Below, piece after piece: positions 15,700-25,000 of a stretch of 64,000 bases of DNA. Location: contig NZ_JANKMS010000012.1 of NCBI RefSeq assembly GCF_024649945.1, forward strand, positions 62,001-126,000, in the 5' to 3' direction. The first letter of the stretch is position 1. The number at the start of each line of letters is the position of its first letter. The position numbers and the translations under genes are program-made. A model generated the notes under the pieces. That model made no database searches. It worked only from the letters and a program-made list of their open reading frames with translations, and was not told the origin of the DNA. The stretch comes from Flavobacterium panacis (GTDB lineage Bacteria; Bacteroidota; Bacteroidia; Flavobacteriales; Flavobacteriaceae).

Positions 15700-15942
15700 T
15701 TAAATTGAATTATCTTCTTTTTTAATGTAAAGTCCGTCTGAAAGTTTGGTGCTTAAAAATTCAAATCCACAATAGGCGCAATGGGTTACACCGTCTTGCT
15801 TGGCACGTCCAGCGCCGCAATTAGGGCAATCTCTTGCATTCATTTGTGCATCTGTTGTTTCGTATTCTCCTCCATAATTGGTTTGATTTTGCGCTTTCTG
15901 CTTCAGTTTATCTAAAAACGAATTGACTTTTTTCTCTTCCAT
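15700..15942 (-). CDS. Small zinc-ribbon protein
   Basis: The 80-residue protein contains a zinc ribbon with CPNCGAGRA followed by CAYCGFEF, 14 residues apart, and short polar flanks. Its start overlaps the stop of the SPFH gene by 1 base (TAATG), so the two are translationally coupled. Small zinc-ribbon proteins next to SPFH/virion-core-like genes recall the Bacillus subtilis ydjFGHI membrane-stress operon, where YdjG is a zinc-ribbon protein. Functional equivalence is inferred from order and domains only. Confidence 0.75.
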   Translation of the reverse strand: MEEKKVNSFLDKLKQKAQNQTNYGGEYETTDAQMNARDCPNCGAGRAKQDGVTHCAYCGFEFLSTKLSDGLYIKKEDNSI

Positions 15943-16895
15943 TACAACTGATTTAATAATTCGGTTTTCTTTGTTTTGAATTCGTCTTCATCAATTAAAC
16001 CAGCATCAAATAATGATTTTAGTTTTTGAAGTTTTGAAGTTAAATCGTCTGCAGTTTCTTGTTTTGGAGTTTCTTTGTTTTGCTGTAACTGATTTAAAAG
16101 AATTCCCATTCCCAAAGCATTTTGAGTAGCGTCATGAAGAACAGTTCCTTTATCTCCAATTGCAGTTGCAGTATTGAATTTGGTAAATTTATCCATGTCG
16201 GTTACCATATTCATATTGGTGATTTTATCGTAATGCGCTGTAACTTCTTCGGGCAAGGTTACACTCGTAATCACAAACAGAGTCAGTTCGATTCCTAATT
16301 GTTCAAAATAGGGTTTTAGATAAGGTTCTATTTTTTTACCTAATTGTGTAATGTTTCCAGCAACGTCTGTAATCGTAATATTTTCATTAGAGAGCACTTC
16401 TCCAAATTTTGGAGCTATGAAATCTCTTAATTGGTTTTGTAATTCAAAAATGGTGAGCTGTTTATAAGTTCCAGCATATTGACGGAAAAATTTAGCGACA
16501 TCGTTAATTTTTATATCAAAACTTCCAAAAGCACGAATTCTAATCTGACCAAATTGCGGATCATTAAGCAGAATAGGAGCAGGAGTTCCCCATTTGTTAT
16601 TGATAAATTGATGGGTATTGAAAAAATAAATATCAGCTTTAAATGGACTTTCGAAACCATATTTCCAACCCTTTAATCTGCTTAAAATGGGAATATTTGC
16701 TGTTGATAATGAATGAAGTCCTGGAGAAAATACGTCTGCAAGCTGTCCTTCGTTTAATAACATTACCTGCTGACTTTCACGAACGGTTAATTTAGCTCCA
16801 TTTTTTATTTCTTTATCTTCATCATGATGCTTCCACATTAATAAATTAGGATCACTTGTTGTAGCTTCGATTATTTCTATAAAAGGTAGTTTCAT
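15942..16895 (-). CDS. SPFH-domain (virion core/YdjI-like) protein with C-terminal SHOCT
   Basis: The 317-residue protein begins with a segment found in YdjI/virion-core-like SPFH proteins (LMWKHHDEDKEIKNGAKLTV, then ESQQVMLLNEGQLADVFSPG). The SPFH body has strands such as IRAFGSFDIKI, and the C-terminus is a short SHOCT motif (LQKLKSLFDAGLIDEDEFKTKK, about 288-309). SHOCT domains mediate oligomerisation or targeting. This is the first gene of the four-gene operon with two zinc-ribbon proteins and a DUF6620-like protein. Known relatives in the PspA-associated YdjI group assemble at membranes under stress. Confidence 0.85.
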   Translation of the reverse strand: MKLPFIEIIEATTSDPNLLMWKHHDEDKEIKNGAKLTVRESQQVMLLNEGQLADVFSPGLHSLSTANIPILSRLKGWKYGFESPFKADIYFFNTHQFINNKWGTPAPILLNDPQFGQIRIRAFGSFDIKINDVAKFFRQYAGTYKQLTIFELQNQLRDFIAPKFGEVLSNENITITDVAGNITQLGKKIEPYLKPYFEQLGIELTLFVITSVTLPEEVTAHYDKITNMNMVTDMDKFTKFNTATAIGDKGTVLHDATQNALGMGILLNQLQQNKETPKQETADDLTSKLQKLKSLFDAGLIDEDEFKTKKTELLNQL

Positions 16896-17199
16896 TGCAA
16901 ATCTATTTAAAGGTAATAAAAATAGGAAATTTGCTACAATAAAAAGGTTTTCTTACGTAAAATTTAAGATAAATTTTTATTTTGCGCTATCTTTTCTGTA
17001 AATGGTTAATTACGGTTTGCAAATTGAAATTAAATAAAGAATGTGTCTTGAATGTTAATTCTAGAACATTGATTTTTTAATAAAGAATATCCCTTTTTTA
17101 AAAGACAAAAAAAATCCGACCTGCTTTCGCAAATCGGATTTTATAAATTGAAAATTATATATAACTCCGTAAAGAAACAAATCTTTACATTGTATATTT
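16896..17199. other. Gap between lpdA and the SPFH operon
   Basis: This 304-base AT-rich gap holds the lpdA terminator (17111-17142) near its lpdA side. The remainder must contain the promoter of the minus-strand SPFH operon, but I find no TTG-N19-TAnnTTTG pair with correct spacing. No open reading frame with a plausible product is seen. Confidence 0.6.
17111..17142 (-). terminator. lpdA terminator with GAAA tetraloop
   Basis: The stem 17111-17124 pairs with 17129-17142 (two G-U wobbles in the minus-strand RNA) around a GAAA tetraloop, followed by T residues on the minus strand. It follows the lpdA stop by about 57 bases and shares the ATCCGA/TCGGAT core with the terminators at 12.2-13.7 kb. 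Confidence 0.85.
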
Positions 17200-18588
17200 T
17201 TACAAGTGAATTACTTCGCCGTATGCATCAGCAACAGCTTCCATAACAGCCTCGCTCATAGTTGGGTGAGGGTGGATAGATTTAAGGATTTCATGACCTG
17301 TAGTTTCTAGTTTACGAGCTACAACTGCCTCAGCAATCATATCTGTAACACCAGCACCAATCATGTGGCATCCTAACCATTCTCCGTATTTAGCATCAAA
17401 GATTACTTTTACGAATCCGTCAGCAGCTCCAGCAGCTTTTGCTTTTCCAGAAGCTGAGAATGGGAATTTACCAATTTTTAATTCGTAACCTTTTTCTTTA
17501 GCTTGTTTTTCAGTTAAACCAACAGAAGCGATTTCTGGAGTTGCATAAGTACAACCAGGAACGTTTCCGTAATCGATTGGGTCTACGTGCATACCAGCTA
17601 TTTTCTCCACACAATTGATTCCTTCAGCAGAAGCAACGTGAGCTAAAGCTTGACCTGGAGTAACATCTCCAATTGCGTAGTATCCTGGAATATTAGTTGC
17701 GTTGTAAGCGTTTACTAAGATTTTATCTCTGTCAACAGCAATACCAACTTCTTCTAATCCGATGTTTTCGATATTTGTTTTGATTCCAACTGCAGAAAGT
17801 ACGATGTCAGCTTCAAGAATTTCTTCCCCTTTTGCTGTTTTTACAGTTGCTTTTACTCCGTTTCCAGAAGTATCAATTTTTTCTACAGAAGAGTTAGTCA
17901 TGATTTTTACACCCGCTTTCTTCATAGAACGTTCCATTTGTTTAGAAACGTCTTCGTCTTCTACAGGAACAATGTTTGGCATAAATTCTACGATAGTAAC
18001 GTCTGTTCCCATTGAGTTGTAGAAGTGAGCGAACTCAACTCCGATTGCTCCAGAACCAACTATAATCATAGATTTTGGTTGTGTTGGCAAAGTCATTGCC
18101 TGACGGTATCCAATTACTTTTACACCATCTTGAGGTAAGTTTGGTAACTCACGAGAACGAGCACCAGTTGCGATGATAATGTGATCAGCGCTATATTCTG
18201 TAACTTTATTGTCTTTATCCGTAACGTCAAGTTTTTTCCCTGGTTTTAATTTACCAAAACCTTCGATAACGTCAATTTTATTTTTTTTCATTAAGAATTG
18301 AACTCCTTTGCTCATTCCTTCCGCAACACCACGGCTACGTTGAACAACAGCTGGGAAATCTTTATCGAATTCAGAAACTTTCAATCCGTAGTCAGAAGCA
18401 TGCTTTAAATAATCAAAAACCTGAGCAGATTTTAAAAGAGCTTTTGTTGGAATACATCCCCAGTTAAGGCAAACTCCACCAAGATTTTCTTTTTCTACTA
18501 CAGCTACTTTAAAGCCTAATTGAGAAGCTCTAATCGCTGTTACATATCCTCCAGGACCACTTCCTAAAACAATAACGTCGTATTTCAT
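17200..18588 (-). CDS. lpdA: Dihydrolipoyl dehydrogenase (E3)
   Basis: The 462-residue flavoprotein has the N-terminal FAD motif GSGPGG (9-14), the redox disulfide C40/C45 in GGVCLNWGCIPTK, a second nucleotide-binding GSGAIGVEFA motif for NAD, and the C-terminal catalytic pair His441/Glu446 in HPHPTMSEA. Length and motif spacing are those of E3 of 2-oxoacid dehydrogenase complexes and the glycine cleavage system. It reoxidises dihydrolipoamide in the cytosol and passes electrons to NAD+. It stands alone with its own terminator, as is common for E3 in Flavobacteriaceae. Confidence 0.97.
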   Translation of the reverse strand: MKYDVIVLGSGPGGYVTAIRASQLGFKVAVVEKENLGGVCLNWGCIPTKALLKSAQVFDYLKHASDYGLKVSEFDKDFPAVVQRSRGVAEGMSKGVQFLMKKNKIDVIEGFGKLKPGKKLDVTDKDNKVTEYSADHIIIATGARSRELPNLPQDGVKVIGYRQAMTLPTQPKSMIIVGSGAIGVEFAHFYNSMGTDVTIVEFMPNIVPVEDEDVSKQMERSMKKAGVKIMTNSSVEKIDTSGNGVKATVKTAKGEEILEADIVLSAVGIKTNIENIGLEEVGIAVDRDKILVNAYNATNIPGYYAIGDVTPGQALAHVASAEGINCVEKIAGMHVDPIDYGNVPGCTYATPEIASVGLTEKQAKEKGYELKIGKFPFSASGKAKAAGAADGFVKVIFDAKYGEWLGCHMIGAGVTDMIAEAVVARKLETTGHEILKSIHPHPTMSEAVMEAVADAYGEVIHL

Positions 18589-18988
18589 TTTTTTTGTTTT
18601 TAGTATTAACTATCGAAAAATGAATTCTACAATTCCGAAACTCATCTTTCGATTTATTCTTTTGTTATTTGTGATTGCGAATTTAAGGATTTATTTTATA
18701 TGAACACCTGAAATTTTGTTTTTAAAGACAGAGATTTTGGTCTTTTCACAGAAAATGAAGTAATTGTGAATTGCAAATTGTGAATTATGAAGCGAATTTT
18801 GAGATTTGGTATGTAATTGTTTATAGTTGATGGTTGTTGGTTGGTCGTTGATTGTTTTTTGCAAAAAAAAAATAAGTCACAGATTATTAGGATTAGAATG
18901 ATTTTTAAATCAGTATTAATCTAAGTAATCTGTGACTATTATTGCAATTAAAAAAAAGAATTAAGAATTCAGTATTTAGAATTCCTAA
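18589..18988. other. Gap upstream of lpdA with low-complexity words
   Basis: This 400-base gap carries direct words such as AATTGTGAATT near 18766-18785, an iterated GTTGATGGTTG-like stretch at 18826-18852, and the inverted repeat at 18875-18937. No coding potential is apparent. The lpdA promoter must lie here, but I cannot identify a convincing TTG/TAnnTTTG pair. Confidence 0.6.
18875..18937. repeat. Imperfect palindromic intergenic element
   Basis: AGTCACAGATTA and following bases (18875-18895) pair with 18917-18937 with 18 of 21 positions matching; the outer 12 are perfect. Length and placement resemble the other intergenic palindromes in this window, though the arm sequence is unrelated to them. 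It could also act as a terminator for the NUMOD4-like gene, 50 bases downstream of its stop on the minus strand, but no T-run follows. Confidence 0.85.
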
Positions 18989-19573
18989 TTAAACTTTCAC
19001 GTGTCCCCAGTTTTCTCCGCTGGCAATTCTTCTGATCTGCATTTCGCTTACGCCAAATTGTTTTGCAATCATTTTCAATCGTGTTTTTTGTTCCGGTCTT
19101 GCCAGGATTTTTTTAATCAACATTACTTTTGTAGTTGTTAATTTTCTTCCGTCGGCTTTTAGGTTGTGTTCTATTAGATTTTTTTTGGCCTGAATCACAC
19201 GAGGGCTTTTGCGGCTGTGTGCCATCATTTCCTGCTTGGTTGCCCAGCGTAAATTTCTAACATCATCATTGCTTCGGTTGTAATCAAGATGTAAAACATA
19301 AGTTTGTTCATCAGATTCTTTCGGAATAAAATATTGAGCAACTAATTTGTATAAGAAAAGATATTTGTTGACGATTTTATCGTCTTTTTTAACCTTAAAA
19401 CGGAATGTTGGATATCCGTCGCTTAAACCGCCTTTTAAGATGCGGCCATTTTCAATTTCGTCAGTAAAGCTTATTAATCTTCCTCTGTTTGAAATGGCAT
19501 ATTTTAATTGTAATGAGGCATTTATTTCTATTTCTTTAAACTGTTCGTCTGGATAAAATCGATTTTGTGGCAT
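18989..19573 (-). CDS. NUMOD4/HNH-like protein with C-terminal HTH
   Basis: The 194-residue protein begins with a NUMOD4-like strand region (IEINASLQLKYAISNRGRL). It then has an HNH-like core with HLDYNRSNDDVRNLRWAT (about residues 97-114), whose H, N and N residues follow the NUMOD4-HNH family. The C-terminus carries a predicted HTH in RLKMIAKQFGVSEMQIRRIASG. This architecture derives from homing endonucleases, but there is no intron or intein nearby, so the protein is probably a domesticated stand-alone DNA-binding protein. Whether nuclease activity remains is unknown. Confidence 0.75.
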   Translation of the reverse strand: MPQNRFYPDEQFKEIEINASLQLKYAISNRGRLISFTDEIENGRILKGGLSDGYPTFRFKVKKDDKIVNKYLFLYKLVAQYFIPKESDEQTYVLHLDYNRSNDDVRNLRWATKQEMMAHSRKSPRVIQAKKNLIEHNLKADGRKLTTTKVMLIKKILARPEQKTRLKMIAKQFGVSEMQIRRIASGENWGHVKV

Positions 19574-19805
19574 ATTCTTTTACATTTGATTTTTTAACTT
19601 CTATACTCTCAAAGATAATTAATAAACCAAAAATGAACGCTATCTTGTTGATTGTGAAACATCAATTTTATGATTTCTATAACGCATTTTTAACGTTTTA
19701 AAATCTTTTTAGCAGTTTTTAGTCGGATTTTAAATCACAAATTGTGAAATATGCAGTTTTTAATTTTTCGCAAAAGCGTAAAATTTAGATTAAATTACCA
19801 TTATT

Positions 19806-20570
19806 TTATTGATCGAGCCAGATTTTAAAGTTGTGGATTTCTTTTTTACTGATAAAAATCGGATCGTTTTCGACAGAAGGAACCGTAAGAATAAGTTCGA
19901 CTTTTTGATGCGAATGTTTTACAACTTCTTTGATAGTGTTTCGATGCACAATATATTTTCGGTTTATTTTGAAGAAATGAAATGAATCGAGACTATTTAT
20001 AATGTCTGTTATGGTACTATTGTACAAGTAACTGTTTCCTGATTTTAAATAAATAAACAAATGTTTGCCAGTCGCTGCAAAATAATTGATTTCGTTTTCA
20101 TTGACAGAAATCAGTTTATAACCGTGATTAACCAGGAAATGATGCTTTATTTTACTGTTTTCGGGATTTTCTATAGCAACTAAAGATTGAAGCGTAGAAT
20201 TGCTATTAAAGCTGTTTTTTATTTTTTTGAATTTTTGAAGTGCTTCCAGCAATTCTGATTCTTCAAATGGTTTTAAAAGATAATCTATAGTGAAGTGTTT
20301 GAAAACAGAAATCGCATAAGAATCGTAAGCTGTAATAAAAATAACAGGGCAGGCAATGATGGTCTTTTCGAAGATTTCGAGACTTTTTCCATCTCCTAAA
20401 TGAATGTCCATGAAGGCTAAATCGACTTTGTTTTCGCTAAAGAAAATAACGGCTTCTTTCACAGATTTTAAAACACTGATTTCTAAAATCGGTAAAATAT
20501 CTTGCTGCTCTAAAATGGATTTTAGATAACTAGAAGCTAGATATTCGTCTTCGACAATAGCGATTTTCAT
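19806..20570 (-). CDS. LytTR-type response regulator
   Basis: The 254-residue protein has an N-terminal receiver domain with acidic pocket EDE (7-9), phospho-acceptor Asp55 in LAFMDIHLGD, a switch Thr/Ser in FITAYD, and Lys in LLKPFE. A LytTR DNA-binding domain spans about residues 150-250 (ENEINYFAATGKHLFIYLKSG, then FHFFKINRKYIVHRNTI). Regulators of this type bind paired direct repeats about 21 bp apart, and such a pair occurs at 28034-28068. It has its own promoter and lies at the far end of the protease/SusCD block from its likely kinase at 28053-29624. Confidence 0.92.
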   Translation of the reverse strand: MKIAIVEDEYLASSYLKSILEQQDILPILEISVLKSVKEAVIFFSENKVDLAFMDIHLGDGKSLEIFEKTIIACPVIFITAYDSYAISVFKHFTIDYLLKPFEESELLEALQKFKKIKNSFNSNSTLQSLVAIENPENSKIKHHFLVNHGYKLISVNENEINYFAATGKHLFIYLKSGNSYLYNSTITDIINSLDSFHFFKINRKYIVHRNTIKEVVKHSHQKVELILTVPSVENDPIFISKKEIHNFKIWLDQ

Positions 20571-20603
20571 TTTTTAAACATTTAGTTTTCTGGTATTATT
20601 TTG

Positions 20604-20633
20604 CAAAGATACTTCACTAAATAGTTTTTCCAA
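20604..20633 (-). promoter_or_regulatory. Bacteroidota-type promoter of the LytTR regulator gene
   Basis: On the minus strand the -33 element TTG (20633-20631) and the -7 element TATCTTTG (20611-20604) are separated by exactly 19 bases, matching the flavobacterial consensus TTG-N19-TAnnTTTG. The expected start site is about 28 bases before the coding start. The terminator at 20639-20668 lies just upstream, so the regulator is expressed independently of the SusCD operon. Confidence 0.8.
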
Positions 20634-20638
20634 TAAAA

Positions 20639-20668
20639 AAAGGTCCGGTTTACAAAAACCGGACCTTT
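20639..20668 (-). terminator. SusC/SusD operon terminator
   Basis: A perfect 13-bp stem (20639-20651 with 20656-20668, ACAA loop) with A/T tracts on both sides follows the SusD stop by 20 bases. It isolates the operon from the LytTR regulator downstream. Confidence 0.93.
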
Positions 20669-20687
20669 TAAAAAAAACAAATAGGTG

Positions 20688-22007
20688 TTATAGATTGGGA
20701 TTGTTCAATCTCGCGTTTGCAGGATAAACAATCGTATAGCGCGGATCATTTTGTATCAATGTATAATCTTGTCCATCAACAGTATGAACGATTTCCTTTT
20801 GAGTAGTTCTTCTCAAGTCAAACCAACGGTGTCCTTCGGCAGCAAATTCGCGACGTCTTTCGTTGCCAATAAATATGGCTAGATCAGTTGCATTCATGGC
20901 ATTAACAGAAGCAGTAACGGTAGTTAAACCAGCTGGAGTGTAACGTTTCGATGCGAAATCTAATACAGTTGTTTTAGCATCTGTCAAATTATTTAATTCC
21001 AATAAAGTTTCTGCTTTTGTCAGGTATAATTCTGAAGTTCTAAAAGAACATTTTTGAGCGTCTTCTCCACCTTTTTGGATTCTGAAACGGCTTCCGTTTG
21101 CTAAAAAGTAAAGTGAGTAACGTATATCTGTTGTTTTGTTGTAAGCCGAAAGTAAGTCAGGAGAAGCATATGAAACTGATTTCAAACTATTATTGAATAC
21201 ATTTTCAAGTGCTAAGATCGATTCTACACCATCAAATCTGTTGGCTAAAACTTTAGTTGAATTTAAATCAACTAAATCATTCTTGATTGCCAATGCTTTG
21301 TTTGCAGCATCAAGAGATTTTTGCCATTGTTTTTGATACAAGTAAATACGGCTTTCTAAACTATATAAGGAAACTTTTGAAAAACGGTAATTTAATCCTT
21401 TTGGCTGAGATACTACATTAAGTAATTTCTCTGCTTCGTTAGTGTCAGAAATAATTTGATTATAAATTACTTCTACACTTTCTGGAATAAATGCCTGTTC
21501 TAAATCTATTTCTAATGCTAAAGGAACTGCTTTGTCGCTTGTTGCAGTTGCTGCATTGTAAGGTTTTGCAAAAAGGTTAACCAAATCAAAATATGCCATT
21601 GCTCTCAATGCATAAGCTTCTCCGATTAATTGATCTCTTTCTGCCGAAGCTCCTATTTTTTTAGAAGCTTCGTTGATTAATACATTCGTGTAGAAAATTA
21701 CAGTATATAAATTTTGATATTGAAAAGAAGTGGTAATCTTGTCGGGATTTGCATCTTTCCAAATGTAAATATCTCTGAAATAGATAAAATCGTCAAAGAA
21801 TTCATTCATTGTAAGTTCGTCTGCACGAACTGCGCTCAATGATTTATGTTGAGGATAAGTAGAATATCCTGTTGTTAAAACGGCACGAAATTGTGGTAAT
21901 GTTTCCGGAATTACTTTACCAACAGGTGTTACATCCAGATAATCATCACAGCTGGTTAGGGTTAACGCTGCGATAAAAAACAATATATATTTTGAGTATT
22001 TTTTCAT
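20688..22007 (-). CDS. SusD/RagB-family outer-membrane lipoprotein
   Basis: The 439-residue protein has a lipoprotein signal with lipobox Cys20 (TLTSC) and the SusD-family pattern DYLDVTPVGKVIPETLPQF at the mature start. It also has central TPR-like helices (LIGEAYALRAMAYFDLVNLF) and the C-terminal NERRREFAAEGHRWFDLRR segment common to RagB/SusD proteins. It is surface-exposed and forms a lid over the SusC pore to capture ligand. It lies 13 bases after SusC and ends the operon, followed by a strong terminator. Confidence 0.94.
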   Translation of the reverse strand: MKKYSKYILFFIAALTLTSCDDYLDVTPVGKVIPETLPQFRAVLTTGYSTYPQHKSLSAVRADELTMNEFFDDFIYFRDIYIWKDANPDKITTSFQYQNLYTVIFYTNVLINEASKKIGASAERDQLIGEAYALRAMAYFDLVNLFAKPYNAATATSDKAVPLALEIDLEQAFIPESVEVIYNQIISDTNEAEKLLNVVSQPKGLNYRFSKVSLYSLESRIYLYQKQWQKSLDAANKALAIKNDLVDLNSTKVLANRFDGVESILALENVFNNSLKSVSYASPDLLSAYNKTTDIRYSLYFLANGSRFRIQKGGEDAQKCSFRTSELYLTKAETLLELNNLTDAKTTVLDFASKRYTPAGLTTVTASVNAMNATDLAIFIGNERRREFAAEGHRWFDLRRTTQKEIVHTVDGQDYTLIQNDPRYTIVYPANARLNNPNL

Positions 22008-22019
22008 CTTTTGATAGTA

Positions 22020-25000
22020 TTAAAAAGTAACATTACAACCTACAGTAAATGACTTAGGAACGGGCTGAGAATAAATATTTCCATAAGTTTCTGGATCAAA
22101 GTAACCTTTGAAATCAGAACTAATTACAAATAAGTTTCTTGCTTCAACATTAAGTCTAATACTCGAAATATTAATGTGATCTGTAAACGCTTTTGGAAGT
22201 GTATAACCTAAACGGATACTGTTCAATCTCATATAACTCATTTTACGAGCCCATGTATCCAGGTAATTCATAGTTATAATATTGTTTCCTCCAGAATACC
22301 ATTGGTAGGCCATCCAAGCATCTCCTGATCCAGAAGTCATGCTTGTAATTCCTGGTAAGTTTGAGGAAGTATTAGTTGGCGACCAAGCATCTAAAATTCT
22401 ACTTGAATAATTTCGTCCTCTGTCTACTTCAGCTCCGTTGTAAGGTGGAGTTTCTACAACAGTTTGGTCTAAAGTAAATGAAGCCACAACTGCTAAATCA
22501 AAATTACCCACTTTGAAAGTATTGGTAATACCTCCTGTATATTTAGGATCTCTATCTCCTAAATAAGTAAATAAATCTCTAAACTCTGCAGCAGATAATT
22601 TTGATTGCGAAAATTCTCCTGGTAAGAAATCTGCAAATAAATCATATAAACCAAAGAAAGTTTGACTGTTTACTGTTTCTCCTTTTTTATTTACAAATAA
22701 AGGATTTCCGTTTTCGTCGATTCCGTTTGTTTTAAATCCGAAAACTGCATTTACAGGACGACCTTCTCTGCTTGGCATATAATCAGTATCACGAACTTCT
22801 ATGCGGTCAACATTACTCTTGTTTTGTGCAAGATTGAAGTTGGTAGTCCATTTAAAATTTGGACGATCGATATTTCTTGTTGAAATAGAAAGTTCAAAAC
22901 CTTTATTGGTTACCTGAGCCCAGTTCATGTTTGTAAATTCAAAACCATTTTCTAGAGGTAATGCTCTATTACCTAATAAATCGGTACTTTTTCTTCCGTA
23001 AACATCAGCAACAATGCTAATACGGTTATGAAACAATCCAAGATCTGCACCAAAGTTTGTATTCGTAGTTTTTTCCCAACGCAATTTTTCGTTTGGAGGA
23101 CTAACCACTACAATTGTAGGTTCTGTTTGTCCTGGAAGAATAGTTGTAGTTTTGTTTTCTCCTACAACAAATGGAGAAGTGTTTTTGTCGATATTTCCTT
23201 GTAAACCATAAGAAGCACGTAGTCTTAAGTTAGAAATAACGTTGCTGTCTCTTAAGAAGTTTTCCTGAGAAACCAACCAAGCTCCAGAAGCAGACCAAAG
23301 TGGCAAGTATTTGTATTTCGGGTCTACACCAAATAAATCTGAACCATCATAACGTGCACTTCCAAAGAAAGTATATTTTTTGTTATATGTATAGGAAGCA
23401 GTTGCAAAGAAAGAAGCAAAAGCATTTTCATTTTGCGACTTCAGGTACGTTCTGTATTCAGCGTTGTTTGCAAAATCAGAATTTGGGAAAACGATTTGCT
23501 GAGTTGTCAATGTATTTTCATCAAAACCGAATCCTCTAGTTTCTATAATTGTTTGGTAATTTCTTCTTAACTCATTACCAACCATAATTTCAACCTCGTG
23601 CTTGTCAGCAAAATTGTTTGCGTAATTAAGCGTTGTTTTTAAATTGTATTGAAAAAAGTCGTTATTAGAATTTTCGATTACACCACCTGCTGGAAGGAAA
23701 TAATTGAAATTACCATTCGAAAAATAACGTGATTTTTCTTTGTATCTTCTTGTATAGTAACTGTTTTGACCAGCAAATTTATCAGTAGAAGTCTGGTCCA
23801 ACTGAAGTCCAAGCTGACTGTTTACTTTTAAATGATCTGTAATTTTGTATTCAGCATCCAAAAGCGCTTTTATGGCTCTTGCTTTCAGTTCGTAAGAAGT
23901 GTTTGCTCTTTCTTCAAAAAGATTATATGGAACGTAACGATCAGAATATCCTGTAATATCCTGGTCATAATTGTAACTTCCGTCAGCATTGTAAGGTGTA
24001 AGGTACGGATTTACGTTTCTTGAATAATTAGCAGGATTTGTATTTCCACTTGCTTCTGTAAGGTAAGATTTTTTGATAGATTCTGAACCAAAAATTCCAA
24101 CACCAACTTTAAATCTGTCCGATACTTCGTAGTTGTTTTTTAAGGTTAAATTGTAACGTTTGAAACCAGTTCCAATAGTAGTTCCTTGTTCGTCATAAAA
24201 ACCTGTAGAGAAATAGTAATCTGATTTTTCGCCTCCACCAGACAGGCTTAAACCATGCTGTGTATTGATTGCGTTTTGGTAAACTAAATTACCCCAGTTC
24301 AAATTATTGTTTCTTAAAGCATTAATAGAATTTTGAGTAGCTGGACTCAAAGCAGAGAATCCCCCAGTTCTGAAAGCATTTAATTCATTAGCTCCATTTA
24401 AAATACGAGCTACCTGACCGCCAGTATCTCTGTATGTTAAATCAGAACGACTAGCCATACCAAGTTCAAAATCAACTTTTTGGTTAGAGTTCATTAAATT
24501 CAATTTATCGAAATCTGGTCTTTGCGTGATAAAAGTGTTAGTGTTGATATTGATTACCATTTTACCGCTTCTTCCTTTCTTAGTGGTAATTACAATAACT
24601 CCATTGGCAGCACGTGCACCATAAATAGAAGTTGCAGCTGCATCTTTTAAAATCGTAATATCTTTAATATCATCAGGGTTTAATCCTGCAATAGAATAAT
24701 TTGCCAATAAATCTATGTTGTCTTTATCGTAGTTTGTAGGCACATCTCGACCTTCTAATGGCAATCCGTCCAAAACCCAAAGAGGATCTTGAGAACCGTT
24801 AAGAGAAGCAGTTCCTCTAATTCTGATTTTAGCTGGTGCTCCAGGTGCTCCAGATGGTGTAGTTACAGCAACTCCGGCAACTTGTCCCAACAACATTTGG
24901 TCCACACTTGCAACTCCGGCTTGCTGAATAGAAGCCATATCAACTTTTGCTACTGCAGAAGTAAGCTTTCTTTTTTCAATTTTTTGATAACCCGTTACTA

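Noticed and set aside
18989-19573. Active homing endonuclease within a mobile intron
   Set aside because: No intron, intein or split host gene is visible; neighbours lpdA and the LytTR gene are complete.
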